A DNA stretch of 64,000 nucleotides from Halorubrum depositum. Lineage in GTDB: Archaea > Halobacteriota > Halobacteria > Halobacteriales > Haloferacaceae. Below, one piece after another: positions 33,554 to 41,512 of this stretch (the first letter of the stretch is position 1; each line of letters starts with the position of its first letter). The stretch covers positions 806,001 to 870,000 of the forward strand of contig NZ_VCNM01000001.1 of assembly GCF_007671725.1 (NCBI RefSeq), read 5' to 3'. A program made the position numbers and the translations under genes. The notes beneath the pieces are model-generated. The model was not told the DNA's origin and did no database searches. It saw nothing but the letters and a program-made list of their open reading frames with translations.

Positions 33554-34630
33554 ATGATCCCGCTCGCGACAGCGATGACTCCCGGCGAGATCGGTCTTCG
33601 CGTGGCGGCCGGCGTCGCCCTCATCCTGATCAACGCGTACTTCGTCGCCGTCGAGTTCGCCCTGACCCGCCTCAGGCAGTATCCGGAGTCGGAGATCGAC
33701 ACCCCCGGACTGCGGCGCGCGTGGGAGATGACGGACGACTTGGAGTTCTACCTCACCACCTGTCAGGTGTGGATCTCCGGGACGAGCATCGCGCTCGGTA
33801 TCGTCGCCGAGCCGGGGCTCGCGGCGCTGTTCGCGCCGCTGTTCGAGAACACGGCGCTCGCGTCCGCCGGCGCCGGCTCGCTCCTGGGCTTTTTCATCAT
33901 CAACATGGTGCACCTGACGCACGGCGAGCAGACGCCGACCTACCTCGGCGTCGAGCGCTCCAAGCAGGTCGCCGAGTACGGCGCGCGCCCGCTGTACTGG
34001 TTCGCGTGGCTCATCTCGCCGCTGATCAAGGTCGGCGACTGGGTCGCGAAGGCGACGCTCGGACTGTTCGGTGTCGAGATGACCGGCGCCTGGACCGAGG
34101 CGGAAGAGGAGGTCATCGAGTCGCGCGCGCAGCTCCGGAACCGACTCGGGTCGATGATGGAGGAGGTCGAACTCCCCGAGGAGCGCCGGGAAGAGGTCCT
34201 GAACGCGCTCGCCGTCGGCGAGCGCGCCGTGGCGAACGTGATGACCCCGGCCGACGAGGTCGTGTCGCTGTCGACCGAGGCGTCGGTCGAGACGAACCTC
34301 GACCGGATCCGCGACACGCCGCACACCCGGTTCCCGCTCGTGGGCGACGGACCGAACGAGTTCGAGGGGGTCGTGTACGCCCCGTCGATTGTGAGCCGCT
34401 ACGAGGAGCTCCGGGCGGGCGAGACGACCTTCGAGGAGATCGCGGCCCCGCCGATGACGCTCTCGACGGACACGAGCGTCAGCGACGCCTTCGACCAGTT
34501 CCAGGCGGAGGGCCAGGAGCTCGCCCTAGTCATCGAGGACGGCGAGGTCGTCGGGCTCGTCACCGCGACCGACGCGCTGGAATCGGTGATGGGACAGCTC
34601 GAGGACCCGCTCGACGCGGGCGAGCTATAA
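33554..34630 (+). CDS. CNNM/CorC-type (hemolysin family) membrane protein with CBS pair
   Basis: A 358-residue protein. The N-terminal CNNM (DUF21) domain spans about residues 10-190 with three to four membrane segments, beginning LRVAAGVALILINAYFVAVEFALTRLR and including HLTHGEQTPTYLGVERSKQVA, a variant of the GE-x-x-PK motif in which Lys is replaced by Thr. Two CBS domains follow (about 215-280, MTPADEVVSLSTEASVETNL; and 285-350, MTLSTDTSVSDAFDQF). Relatives transport Mg2+ or regulate divalent cations. A T-rich CGCTTTTTTGCG lies about 27 bp upstream of ATG 33554 and may act as TATA. It lacks the C-terminal CorC_HlyC domain. Confidence 0.85.
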   Translation: MIPLATAMTPGEIGLRVAAGVALILINAYFVAVEFALTRLRQYPESEIDTPGLRRAWEMTDDLEFYLTTCQVWISGTSIALGIVAEPGLAALFAPLFENTALASAGAGSLLGFFIINMVHLTHGEQTPTYLGVERSKQVAEYGARPLYWFAWLISPLIKVGDWVAKATLGLFGVEMTGAWTEAEEEVIESRAQLRNRLGSMMEEVELPEERREEVLNALAVGERAVANVMTPADEVVSLSTEASVETNLDRIRDTPHTRFPLVGDGPNEFEGVVYAPSIVSRYEELRAGETTFEEIAAPPMTLSTDTSVSDAFDQFQAEGQELALVIEDGEVVGLVTATDALESVMGQLEDPLDAGEL

Positions 34631-34734
34631 CGAAGTTGGTCGCGTCGGTCGTTCTCGTTCGGCGGTCGTTCGCGTTCGTTGTTCGGCCGACAGCGGGCCA
34701 GCGAGACCGCCACAACGGAATCACGCGAAATCGC

Positions 34735-35070
34735 TCAGCGGTCGGAACAGGGTGATCCTTCTTCACCCACTTTCTCTAAGAAATTGACGAGTGTCCCGAA
34801 GTTTCGCTCGGGGCAGACCGTCCCCTCACTCTCGTCGTACTCCACGACGGCGGCTTCTTCGAGCTTGGGAAGGTGGGCGTGGCGGAGCCTCAGCCGAATC
34901 GACACCAAATCGCTTGACGCGGGCTCGTCGCACTCGCTGTCTCGGATGCGTTCGGCCAACTCGGTCGTCGGTAGCGGTGTGCCAGCGTCCCGCAACAGTT
35001 GTAGTAGTAGCCGCCGTCGTCGTTTGGCAAGTAGCGTAAGAACGTCGGACGTACTGAGGTCGTTCGGCAT
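34735..35070 (-). CDS. Haloarchaeal winged-helix regulator (DUF7344-like)
   Basis: A 111-residue putative transcription factor. The pattern LSTSDVLTLLAKRRRRLLLQLLRD, then PTTELAERIRD and SSDLVSIRLRLRHAHLPKLEEAAVVEYDE, is a winged helix-turn-helix of the type widespread in haloarchaea and now filed, as I recall, under DUF7344. There is no ligand domain. ATG 35070 sits 27 bp from a TATA-like GTTATAAACCA. Its targets are unknown; local G+C is lower than in the neighbouring core genes. It is followed by a convergent CNNM gene. Confidence 0.75.
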   Translation of the reverse strand: MPNDLSTSDVLTLLAKRRRRLLLQLLRDAGTPLPTTELAERIRDSECDEPASSDLVSIRLRLRHAHLPKLEEAAVVEYDESEGTVCPERNFGTLVNFLEKVGEEGSPCSDR

Positions 35071-35094
35071 CTCACCACGCGGTCACGAGTCGTG

Positions 35095-35106
35095 TTGGTT
35101 TATAAC
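35095..35106 (-). promoter_or_regulatory. TATA-like box of the winged-helix regulator
   Basis: On the minus strand the sequence reads GTTATAAACCA, centred about 27 bp upstream of ATG 35070. Confidence 0.6.
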
Positions 35107-35170
35107 AATGTAATCGTGAGGTCGACTTTCACCCGATTAAGTCAAATTAAGCCGATAGCATCTCACAGGC

Positions 35171-35210
35171 CGGCAAGGCGGAAGTCCCCGACTTCAATCG
35201 TGAGTCACTG
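35171..35210 (+). mobile_element. Remnant resembling the 3' end of an IS200/IS605 (TnpB) element
   Basis: The segment contains GCGGAAGTCCCCGACTTCAATCG, described here as a 6-bp stem (GAAGTC/GACTTC) around CCC at 35181-35195, followed by ATCGTGAG. Haloarchaeal TnpB-type elements commonly end in a similar hairpin (CCCACGACTTCAGTCGTGGG-like). No tnpA or tnpB gene is present here. It is a short scar at best. Confidence 0.4.
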
Positions 35211-35263
35211 ACGAGGCACTCATTTCTCCGGATTCCCGACCGCGTTGACTTCGCGTCCCGCGT

Positions 35264-35668
35264 TCAGTCGAACGCCTCTCGCAGGAACACGAGCGCCCCG
35301 CCCAACATCGCGAGGTTGCCGAAGAAGGCGAGCCGCTCGCCGCTCCTGTCGTCCTCGTCGGCGTTCCAGAAGTCGTGCATCGTCGCGGTCACGACCGTGA
35401 GGAAGGTGACGGCCGCACCGGTCGTGAGTCGAGGCGCCCGCCAGAGTGCGATTCCGATCCCCGAGACGAGCATCATCCCCGAGGCGAACGGGGCGGCCAG
35501 ATCGGGGGCGGGGACGCCCGCCGACTCCGCGTACTCGATCGTCTCGTCCATGTCGCGGAAGTCCTCGGAGGCCTGCGCCGCGAGGCCGATCCCGAGCAGG
35601 ACACGACCGAGCCGCGAGGGCGCGCCGCGGTCGGTCGACGTCTCGATCGCGTCGGTGTCGTCTCTCAT
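35264..35668 (-). CDS. Small DoxX-family membrane protein
   Basis: A 134-residue membrane protein with four hydrophobic stretches. The N-terminus is soluble (MRDDTDAIETSTDRGAPS); then come LGRVLLGIGLAAQASEDFRD, APFASGMMLVSGIGIALWRAP, TTGAAVTFLTVVTATMHDFW and LAFFGNLAMLGGALVFLREA, which is the DoxX length and topology. The MHDFWNADEDDRSGERLAF stretch (in pieces) matches haloarchaeal DoxX proteins. ATG 35668 is preferred because a TATA-like GATTTATGTG lies 27 bp upstream. Its function is not established. Confidence 0.8.
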   Translation of the reverse strand: MRDDTDAIETSTDRGAPSRLGRVLLGIGLAAQASEDFRDMDETIEYAESAGVPAPDLAAPFASGMMLVSGIGIALWRAPRLTTGAAVTFLTVVTATMHDFWNADEDDRSGERLAFFGNLAMLGGALVFLREAFD

Positions 35669-35689
35669 GGACGTACGTACGGTAGCATG

Positions 35690-35700
35690 ACACATAAATC
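35690..35700 (-). promoter_or_regulatory. TATA-like box of the small DoxX gene
   Basis: On the minus strand the sequence reads GATTTATGTGT, centred about 27 bp upstream of ATG 35668. Confidence 0.55.
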
Positions 35701-35767
35701 GACGTGCGGGCGACGCGACGGCCAGCACGGAAGCTGCACCGGGCCGGCAGCGCCGAAACGGCGGCCG

Positions 35768-36547
35768 CTATCCCCAGTTCCACCGAGCGTGAAGCCGGCG
35801 GACGGAGAGGTCGAGCCAGAAGCCGATGAAACCGATCACCAGCATGATCGCGGGGATCTCCGCGTAGGAGAACCGGTCGCGGGCGTCTAAGATGAGGTAG
35901 CCCAGCCCGGTGTTGACCCCGAGCATCTCCGCGGGGACGAGGATGATCCAGAGGATACCGATCGACAGGCGGATCCCCGTGAGCATGTCCGGGATGACCG
36001 CGGGGACGACCACCCGGCGGAGCAGGGCGCGCGTGTCGCCGCCGAGCGACTCCCCGACCGTGATCCAGTCGTCGTCGATCGTCGCGATCCCGTGGGCGGT
36101 GTTCAACACGATCGGCCAGAGGCCGGCCATGAACATCACGAACACCGCCGACTGGGTTCCCACGCCGAAGAGGATGATCGCGATCGGGAACCACGCCAGC
36201 GGCGAGATCATGCGCATGAACTGGAACAGCACCGTGGTCGCCCGCTCGGCCGCCTCGAAGTAGCCGACCACGATCCCGATCGGGAGCCCGACCGTCAGGC
36301 AGAGGCCGAGCGCGATCCCGAACCGGTAGACGCTGACGAGCACGTGGTCGTAGAACGCGGGCGAGACGACGAGCTCGGCGAGGACGGCGAACGTCGCCGC
36401 CGGCGCGAAGTTCGTGATGATGCCGCTCCCGAGCGCCGTCACCGCCCACCAGACGGCGAGGCCGCCGAGGAGTCCGACCGCCGGCAGCAGGCGGCCGCTC
36501 TCCCCGAGCAGCTCAGAACCGTATCGTCTCCTGTCTCTCGTAGCCAT
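35768..36547 (-). CDS. ABC transporter permease (SsuC/TauC/NrtB type)
   Basis: A 259-residue permease with about six transmembrane helices, starting LLPAVGLLGGLAVWWAVTAL. The coupling-helix signature is ESLGGDTRALLRRVVVPAVIPDMLTGIRLSIG (in pieces: VVPAVIPDMLTGIRL), the EAA loop of BPD-type permeases. It belongs to the nitrate/sulfonate/bicarbonate/cyanate group. It is the last gene of a four-gene operon: its start overlaps the end of the substrate-binding protein gene by 35 bp. The substrate is not predictable. Confidence 0.88.
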   Translation of the reverse strand: MATRDRRRYGSELLGESGRLLPAVGLLGGLAVWWAVTALGSGIITNFAPAATFAVLAELVVSPAFYDHVLVSVYRFGIALGLCLTVGLPIGIVVGYFEAAERATTVLFQFMRMISPLAWFPIAIILFGVGTQSAVFVMFMAGLWPIVLNTAHGIATIDDDWITVGESLGGDTRALLRRVVVPAVIPDMLTGIRLSIGILWIILVPAEMLGVNTGLGYLILDARDRFSYAEIPAIMLVIGFIGFWLDLSVRRLHARWNWG

Positions 36548-37826
36548 CGTCCTCGGGTACGTTGAACGCCGGCGGGCCGCCGGCCTCTTCCAGCGCTGTG
36601 CGAACGGGGTCGTACGCGACGAGGTCGTCGGCGACCTCGGTCGGATCCAACTCGTCGAGGAAGACGTCCTCGCCCTCCACGCGGGTCTCGCGCATGCGGC
36701 GGATCAGCTCCTCCGTGTACGACGGGTACGGATACGGGTAGAAGCCGATCCGGTCGATGTCCCACTCCTCGTTCCGGATCGCGCCCGATTCGAGGTACGG
36801 CTCGTGCTCGTCGTAGTGGGTGAGCGCGCGGTCGATCGGCTCGGGCCCCTGCGGCAGCAGGCCGCTCCCCTCGGAGGAGAGCAGCTGCGCCGCCTCCGAC
36901 CGGTTCTCGCGGAGGTACTGCTGCGCGTCGACGATCCCGCTCATCACGTCGGTGGTCCACTCCGGCCGCGACTCCACCAGCTCCTCGCGCATCACGACGA
37001 CGCAGCAGGCGTGTTCGCGCCAGACGTCGCCGGTGAAACGCAATATCTTCCCGCCGGCGTCGAGCTCGCCGATCGCGTTGAACGGCTCGGCGACGATGTA
37101 CCCCTGGATGGAGCCGTTCTCGAGCGCCGCGGGCATGTCCGGCGGCGGCGTGACGACGAGGTTGACCTCGTCGTCGGCCACCTCGTCGGCCGAGGAGTCC
37201 GTCCGTGGCGTGAGCCCGTGCTCGCGGAGCCCCATCTGGAGGATGACGTTGTGGATCGAGTACCAGAACGGGACGGCGACGGTGCCGCCGCCGAGGTCCG
37301 CCCACTCGTCGACGTCCTGCTGGACCGTCAGCGCGGAGCCGTCCGTGTGGTCCCACGCGACGACCTGCACGTTCGCGTCCAGCTCGTCGCCGTAGCGCAT
37401 CCACACCGTCATCGGCATCAGGAAGTGCGCGACGTTGACCTCGCCCGAGAGGAACGCCTCCGCGAGGTCCGACCAGCCGCGGAACAGTTTCGGCTCCGCG
37501 GCGTCGACGCCGTGGTCGGCGAAGTGGTCGTTGGCGTACCCCGTCAGCAGGGGCGCTGCGTCCGTGATCGGGAGGTAACCGATCTCGGCGGTCGGCGGGC
37601 CGTCGCCGCCGCCCCCGCCACCGCCGAGACAGCCGGCCGTCGCGCCGACGCCGGCCGCCGCCAGGGACGCCAGCCCCGATTCCTTCATGAACTCGCGTCG
37701 AGAGAGCCCGCTCGTACGGGCCGTCTCGGAGGGGTTCCGCCAGCCGGCGCCGCCGACGAGCTCGCGCGCGCTCGCGGCGACGTCGGGGTCGGCGTCGTCG
37801 TGGTTCGTGTGATGTTCGTGCGTCAT
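36513..37826 (-). CDS. Tat-exported lipoprotein substrate-binding protein (NrtA/SsuA type)
   Basis: A 437-residue binding protein. Residues 1-40 form a long n-region; the Tat motif SRREFMKE has its Arg pair at 43-44; and a lipobox ATAGC puts the lipidated Cys at 66, followed by a Gly-rich linker. The mature domain has the NrtA/CmpA-like AEIGYLPITDAAPLL opening and later VAHFLMPMTVWMRYG, AVPFWYSIHNVILQMGL and FTGDVWREHACCVVV. It should bind the substrate outside the cell. Possible substrates include nitrate, sulfonate, cyanate or a pyrimidine. The ATPase stop and this ATG share ATGA (37823-37826). Confidence 0.88.
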   Translation of the reverse strand: MTHEHHTNHDDADPDVAASARELVGGAGWRNPSETARTSGLSRREFMKESGLASLAAAGVGATAGCLGGGGGGGDGPPTAEIGYLPITDAAPLLTGYANDHFADHGVDAAEPKLFRGWSDLAEAFLSGEVNVAHFLMPMTVWMRYGDELDANVQVVAWDHTDGSALTVQQDVDEWADLGGGTVAVPFWYSIHNVILQMGLREHGLTPRTDSSADEVADDEVNLVVTPPPDMPAALENGSIQGYIVAEPFNAIGELDAGGKILRFTGDVWREHACCVVVMREELVESRPEWTTDVMSGIVDAQQYLRENRSEAAQLLSSEGSGLLPQGPEPIDRALTHYDEHEPYLESGAIRNEEWDIDRIGFYPYPYPSYTEELIRRMRETRVEGEDVFLDELDPTEVADDLVAYDPVRTALEEAGGPPAFNVPEDDGYERQETIRF

Positions 37827-38662
37827 TCGAGTCCCACCGCTTCGAGGCGTTCGAAGACCGCCGCCCGCTCCGCGAGGAACGCCTCGTCGTCGCGCGAGCG
37901 CGTCTCGCTGTCGATCCGCTCGACGTGTTCGATGCCATCGGGGACCGGCCCCATGACGGCGACGCGGTCGCCGAGGTACACCGCCTCGTCGATGTCGTGC
38001 GTGACGAACACGGCGGTGACGCCGAGCTCGTCGACGATCCGCAACAGCTCGTCCTGCAGCTCCATCTTCGTCAGCTGGTCGAGCGCCGAGAACGGCTCGT
38101 CGAGCAGCAGCACTTCGGGCTCATTCGCGAGCGTGCGCGCGAGCGACGCGCGCTGCGCCATCCCGCCCGACAGGTCGGACGTGTCGGCGTCGGCGACACC
38201 GTCGAGGCCGACCAGCTCGAGCAGCTCGTCGACGTGGTCGGGGTCAGGCGCCTCGCCGCGGAGCCGCGGGCCGATCTCGACGTTCTCGCGCACCGAGAGC
38301 CACGGGTAGAGGAGGGGGTCCTGGAAGACGACGCCCCACCGGTAGTCGGGGCCCGTCACCCGTTCGCCGTCGATCTCGACGCGGCCGCCGGTCGGATCTT
38401 CGAGCCCCGCGAGCAGGTGCAGCAGTGTCGTCTTGCCGCAGCCGGACGGCCCGAGCAGACAGCAGACCTCGCCGGGGTCGACCGCGAGATCGAGCCCGTC
38501 GAAGACGAGGGTCTCGTCGTACCGCTTCGTGAGGTCGCTGGCGACGACCGGCGCCGCGTCGGTCGCGCGACGGCCGGCGCTGCCGGCGTCTGACCCGACC
38601 GCGGACGCGGAGTCGGACTCCTCGCCGTCGTCGGCCGTCTTCAGACGGGACTCGAGGGACAT
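37823..38662 (-). CDS. ABC transporter ATP-binding protein (SsuB/TauB/NrtD type)
   Basis: A 279-residue ATPase. Walker A is LGPSGCGKTTLL (about residue 71-82), the Q-loop is WGVVFQDPLLYPW, the signature is DLSGGMAQRASLARTL, and Walker B is EVLLLDEPFSALD, with an H-loop His in VTHDIDEAVYLGD. These are the features of the nitrate/sulfonate/taurine group. The N-terminal 40 residues are acidic and variable. It is encoded 3 bp after the signal-less binding protein and overlaps the lipoprotein gene by 4 bp, so all four genes probably form one transcript. Confidence 0.93.
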   Translation of the reverse strand: MSLESRLKTADDGEESDSASAVGSDAGSAGRRATDAAPVVASDLTKRYDETLVFDGLDLAVDPGEVCCLLGPSGCGKTTLLHLLAGLEDPTGGRVEIDGERVTGPDYRWGVVFQDPLLYPWLSVRENVEIGPRLRGEAPDPDHVDELLELVGLDGVADADTSDLSGGMAQRASLARTLANEPEVLLLDEPFSALDQLTKMELQDELLRIVDELGVTAVFVTHDIDEAVYLGDRVAVMGPVPDGIEHVERIDSETRSRDDEAFLAERAAVFERLEAVGLE

Positions 38663-38665
38663 CGA

Positions 38666-39619
38666 TCAGTCCGCTGTCGCCTCGGGCTCGTCCTCCTCGG
38701 ACTCGGCCTCGTCGTCCGGGAGCACGCCCTCGTTATCGAGCTCCTCGGCGGTCCCGATGTCGGCGTCGTCCGGGACGAATCCCTTCTCGCGCATCCAGTC
38801 CGTGGTCGCGTCGATCCGCTTCTCGTCGGGGGCGCGCACGGGGAGGAACTCGCGGAGCTCGAACTCCTCGCGGAGCCGCTCGAAGTTCACGTCGTCGAAG
38901 GCGGGCTTGTCGGCCGCCTCCTCTTCGAGCAACTCGACGTAGCGGTCGGTGTACCCCTCGAGGTCGTCGTTGATGTCGGCGACCGCGCGGTTCAGCGCCG
39001 CGAGGAACCCCTCCAGCTTCTCCGGCTCGGGCTGCTCGCGCGTGGTGATGGCGGCGCGGCACGGGCCGTCGAACACCTCCTTCAGCTCCTCGTCGTAGCG
39101 GCCGAGCGTGACGAACGGCTCCAGCACCGCGATGGAGTCGACCTCGCCGTTCTTCACGGCGTCGAAGCGGTCCTCCGCCTCGCCGACGTGCTCCAGAACG
39201 ATGTCGTCGTCCTCGAACCCCTCGTTCTCGAGCATCTCGCGCATCGAGTAGAAGGAGGTGGCGTACTTGTTGATCCCGACGCTGCGACCGCGCAGGTCGT
39301 CGATGGTCTCGGCGTCGTCGTCGGCGTCGACGAAGACGACGCGGTCCCACTCGCTGTAGGAGCCGACGATGTCGCGGTCGGTCTCGGAGACCTCCTGGAC
39401 CGCGTTCCACTCGCAGACGCCGTGGGTGCCGCCGTCCTCGTCCATGTCGTCCCACCAGTCGGCGTCGAAGGCGTTCTCGCCCTCGAAGTCCTGCGTTCCG
39501 GGCGCGAAGTACGAGAGGTCGGCGTCGACGCCCTCGTCCTCGAAGTACCCGTTCTCCTCCGCGACGTCCTGCACCAGTCTCCACGTGAAGTATTCGTGGG
39601 AGACATTGAGATCTGACAT
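38666..39619 (-). CDS. Substrate-binding-protein-like protein without signal peptide (NMT1/THI5-like)
   Basis: A 317-residue protein with the fold pattern of NMT1/THI5/SsuA binding proteins (YFTWRLVQDVAEENGYFEDEG at the N-terminus; GRSVGINKYATSFYSM; IAVLEPFVTLGRYDEEL). ATG 39619 gives no signal peptide, Tat motif or lipobox, so it is likely cytoplasmic or fused to an unusual export route; the in-frame sequence upstream (to 39682) is not signal-like. It heads the ABC operon. The acidic C-terminal tail is haloarchaeal. It may bind the same ligand inside the cell, or be an enzyme of the THI5 type; neither is shown. Confidence 0.75.
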   Translation of the reverse strand: MSDLNVSHEYFTWRLVQDVAEENGYFEDEGVDADLSYFAPGTQDFEGENAFDADWWDDMDEDGGTHGVCEWNAVQEVSETDRDIVGSYSEWDRVVFVDADDDAETIDDLRGRSVGINKYATSFYSMREMLENEGFEDDDIVLEHVGEAEDRFDAVKNGEVDSIAVLEPFVTLGRYDEELKEVFDGPCRAAITTREQPEPEKLEGFLAALNRAVADINDDLEGYTDRYVELLEEEAADKPAFDDVNFERLREEFELREFLPVRAPDEKRIDATTDWMREKGFVPDDADIGTAEELDNEGVLPDDEAESEEDEPEATAD

Positions 39620-39864
39620 CGAATGCTTCTTGGTTTTATTGTAAGGTATAGCTCCGGAAACCGACAAGGATGAGCGGTGCAACCGTTTTCACGCAAATAT
39701 TGCGACGGGCGAACGGGTTCGGTCGTCTGTCCGGTTGGAAAACGGCCGCAGGTCGGTGCGAGATCCCGTCTAAGGGAGGTTCTCGGTCGATAGTGAGAAC
39801 AGTTCGCAACCGAGATACCCACAATATTTGTTCGTTCCTCCGTCGCCGTCGCCATCCCGGCGTT
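39620..39864. promoter_or_regulatory. Intergenic region with operon promoter and a CGCAA-N3-TTGCG palindrome
   Basis: Minus-strand TATA-like CTTACAATAAAA centred near 39640 is about 22-25 bp from the ABC operon start. An inverted repeat CGCAAATATTGCG lies at about 39692-39704 and the related ACAATATTTGTTCG lies at about 39822-39835. These may be operator sites for the operon or for the gene beyond. No gene fits in the 245 bp. Confidence 0.4.
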
Positions 39865-40695
39865 TCAGGCCCGCTCGATGCGTTTCAGCAGGATCTCCGT
39901 CGCGTCGGCGTCGAACGCCATCGGCCGGCGCCACCACGGCCCCCTCCCCGAGTCGCTGGACAGCGCCGTGACGAGGCGGTTCGCGTCCGCGCCCGCTTCG
40001 GGGGTGCTGAGGGGGACGACGCGCTCGAAGGGGCCCGAGGCCGACGCGTCGCCGGCGACGACGACCCGAGCGTCGAACGGGTCGCGCTTCAGGTGGGCGT
40101 TGGTCGGCGCGAGCGCGGCCGCCGCGGCGCGGTCGACGGTGCGGGGCGCGTCCTCACCGCCGGACGCGTCGTCCCCCGTCCCGCCGTCACCGACCGCGAG
40201 CACCCGCTCGACGCGGATTCCCGCGAAGAGGTACGCGCCCCAGTCGGGCGCGAGGTCGTCGTCGCGGTCGGCGAGCGCCGCCCGTTCGGTCTCGCCCGCG
40301 GAAGCGCTCTCTCCCGGCCCCGCCCAGCCGTGCGGGCGCAGCGACAGCGTCGCGTAGAACAGCAGCCAGTCGCCCGGATCGAGGCCGGCGATCCGCCCGG
40401 CCTTCACGCCGTGGGGGTCGCCGTACGTCGCGCGGTCGCGCCCGTGGACGCCGGGGAACTCCGGGTCGAGGTGGACCGGCGTCTCCCGCAGGTCGGCCGG
40501 CACCGCGAAGGGGAGGTCGAGGTCGGCGTACGTCGGGAGCGGCTCGTCGACCGGGAACCGCTCGCGCGGGAGCGTCGCCGCCGATTCGGGAATCGGCACG
40601 TACGCGAACCACCCGTCCGGGTAGACAGGGCCGCGGAAGCCGGGCTGGTTCGTGTTGGCGGCGACGTTGACGGCGACGGCGCGGGGGTCGGCCAT
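39865..40695 (-). CDS. Putative Nmad3-domain protein (nucleotide modification associated)
   Basis: A 276-residue protein with N-terminal VAVNVAANTNQPGFRGPV followed by DGWFAYVPIPESA. This resembles the Nmad3 domain, a domain predicted by comparative genomics to act in DNA or nucleotide modification; I rely on memory, so this is tentative. Conserved pieces include DPEFPGVHGRDRATYGDP, KAGRIAGLDPGDWLLFYATL and NAHLKRDPFDARVVV. No transmembrane or signal segment. ATG 40695 is the first standard start. Its neighbours (ABC operon, DJ-1 protein) are not typical modification genes. Confidence 0.6.
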   Translation of the reverse strand: MADPRAVAVNVAANTNQPGFRGPVYPDGWFAYVPIPESAATLPRERFPVDEPLPTYADLDLPFAVPADLRETPVHLDPEFPGVHGRDRATYGDPHGVKAGRIAGLDPGDWLLFYATLSLRPHGWAGPGESASAGETERAALADRDDDLAPDWGAYLFAGIRVERVLAVGDGGTGDDASGGEDAPRTVDRAAAAALAPTNAHLKRDPFDARVVVAGDASASGPFERVVPLSTPEAGADANRLVTALSSDSGRGPWWRRPMAFDADATEILLKRIERA

Positions 40696-40717
40696 CAAAA
40701 AGGGAAGTTCGGGCGGG

Positions 40718-41311
40718 TCACTCCGCCGCGGCGGCGGGCGCGTCGTGGTCGATCTCGGTGCCGAGCAGGTCGAGGAACCCCGCGATCCACTCCGGGTGGT
40801 CCGGCCACGCCTGCCCGGTGACGAGGTTGCCGTCGGTCGTCACGCCGTCGACCCACGAGCAGCCGGCGGCCTCGACCTCGGGCCGGACCGCCGGGTAGGC
40901 AGTGATCTCGTAGCCGTCGAGCACGCCCGCGGCCGCGAGGATCTGCGGGCCGTGGCAGATGGACGCAACGGGCTTGTCGGTCTCGAAGAAGTGGCGCACC
41001 GCGTCGAGCACCTCATCGTAGCCGCGCAGGTACTCGGGCGCGCGCCCGCCGGGCACGACGAGCGCGTCGTACTCCGCCGGGTCGATCTCGTCGAACCCGT
41101 GGGTGAGTTCGAAGTCGTGCCCGCGGGTCTCCAGGTACGTCTGGTCGCCGCGGAAGTCGTGGACCGCGGTCTTGACCGACTCCCCGCCCTCCCGCTCCGG
41201 GCAGACGGCGTGGACCTCGTGGCCCACCGCCTGCAGCGCCTGGAACGGGACCATGATCTCGTAGTCCTCGCCGAAGTCGCCGACGATCATCAGAATCCGC
41301 TGTCCTGTCAT
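40718..41311 (-). CDS. DJ-1/PfpI family protein
   Basis: A 197-residue member of the class I glutamine-amidotransferase-like DJ-1/PfpI superfamily. The catalytic-type Glu is in VGDFGEDYEIMVPFQALQ (about residue 16), the nucleophile Cys is in VASICHGPQILAAAG (nucleophile elbow, about residue 119), and His follows directly. The family includes proteases, glyoxalase III and deglycase-like enzymes. The N-terminal strand QRILMIVGDFG begins at once after ATG 41311. It is 22 bp from the Nmad3-like gene on the same strand and may be co-transcribed with it. Confidence 0.9.
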   Translation of the reverse strand: MTGQRILMIVGDFGEDYEIMVPFQALQAVGHEVHAVCPEREGGESVKTAVHDFRGDQTYLETRGHDFELTHGFDEIDPAEYDALVVPGGRAPEYLRGYDEVLDAVRHFFETDKPVASICHGPQILAAAGVLDGYEITAYPAVRPEVEAAGCSWVDGVTTDGNLVTGQAWPDHPEWIAGFLDLLGTEIDHDAPAAAAE

Positions 41312-41390
41312 GTAGATAACACCACGCCGATCTACGCACTGCTATCCAATAACGGTACTGGCGAGCGATGACATACCACGACAGTAGTTC

Positions 41391-41419
41391 GCGGCCGGGG
41401 CTTTGGAGATGTTCGTGAT
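41391..41419 (+). repeat. Solo copy of the repeat end motif
   Basis: GCGGCCGGGGCTTTGGAGATGTTCGTG resembles the terminal motif of repeat copy B (GCGGCTGGGGCTTTGGAGG and on) at nearly every position of its first 19 bases, but none of the rest of the ~300-bp block accompanies it. It lies in the gap between two minus-strand genes. Confidence 0.5.
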
Positions 41420-41512
41420 CCCTCCGACAGCAACGATGTATACCGGACTTCGATCAGTTATTTACGAGTGATCGACCGGAGTTTTCGAACCGCGACTCAC
41501 CGACGGTCGATC

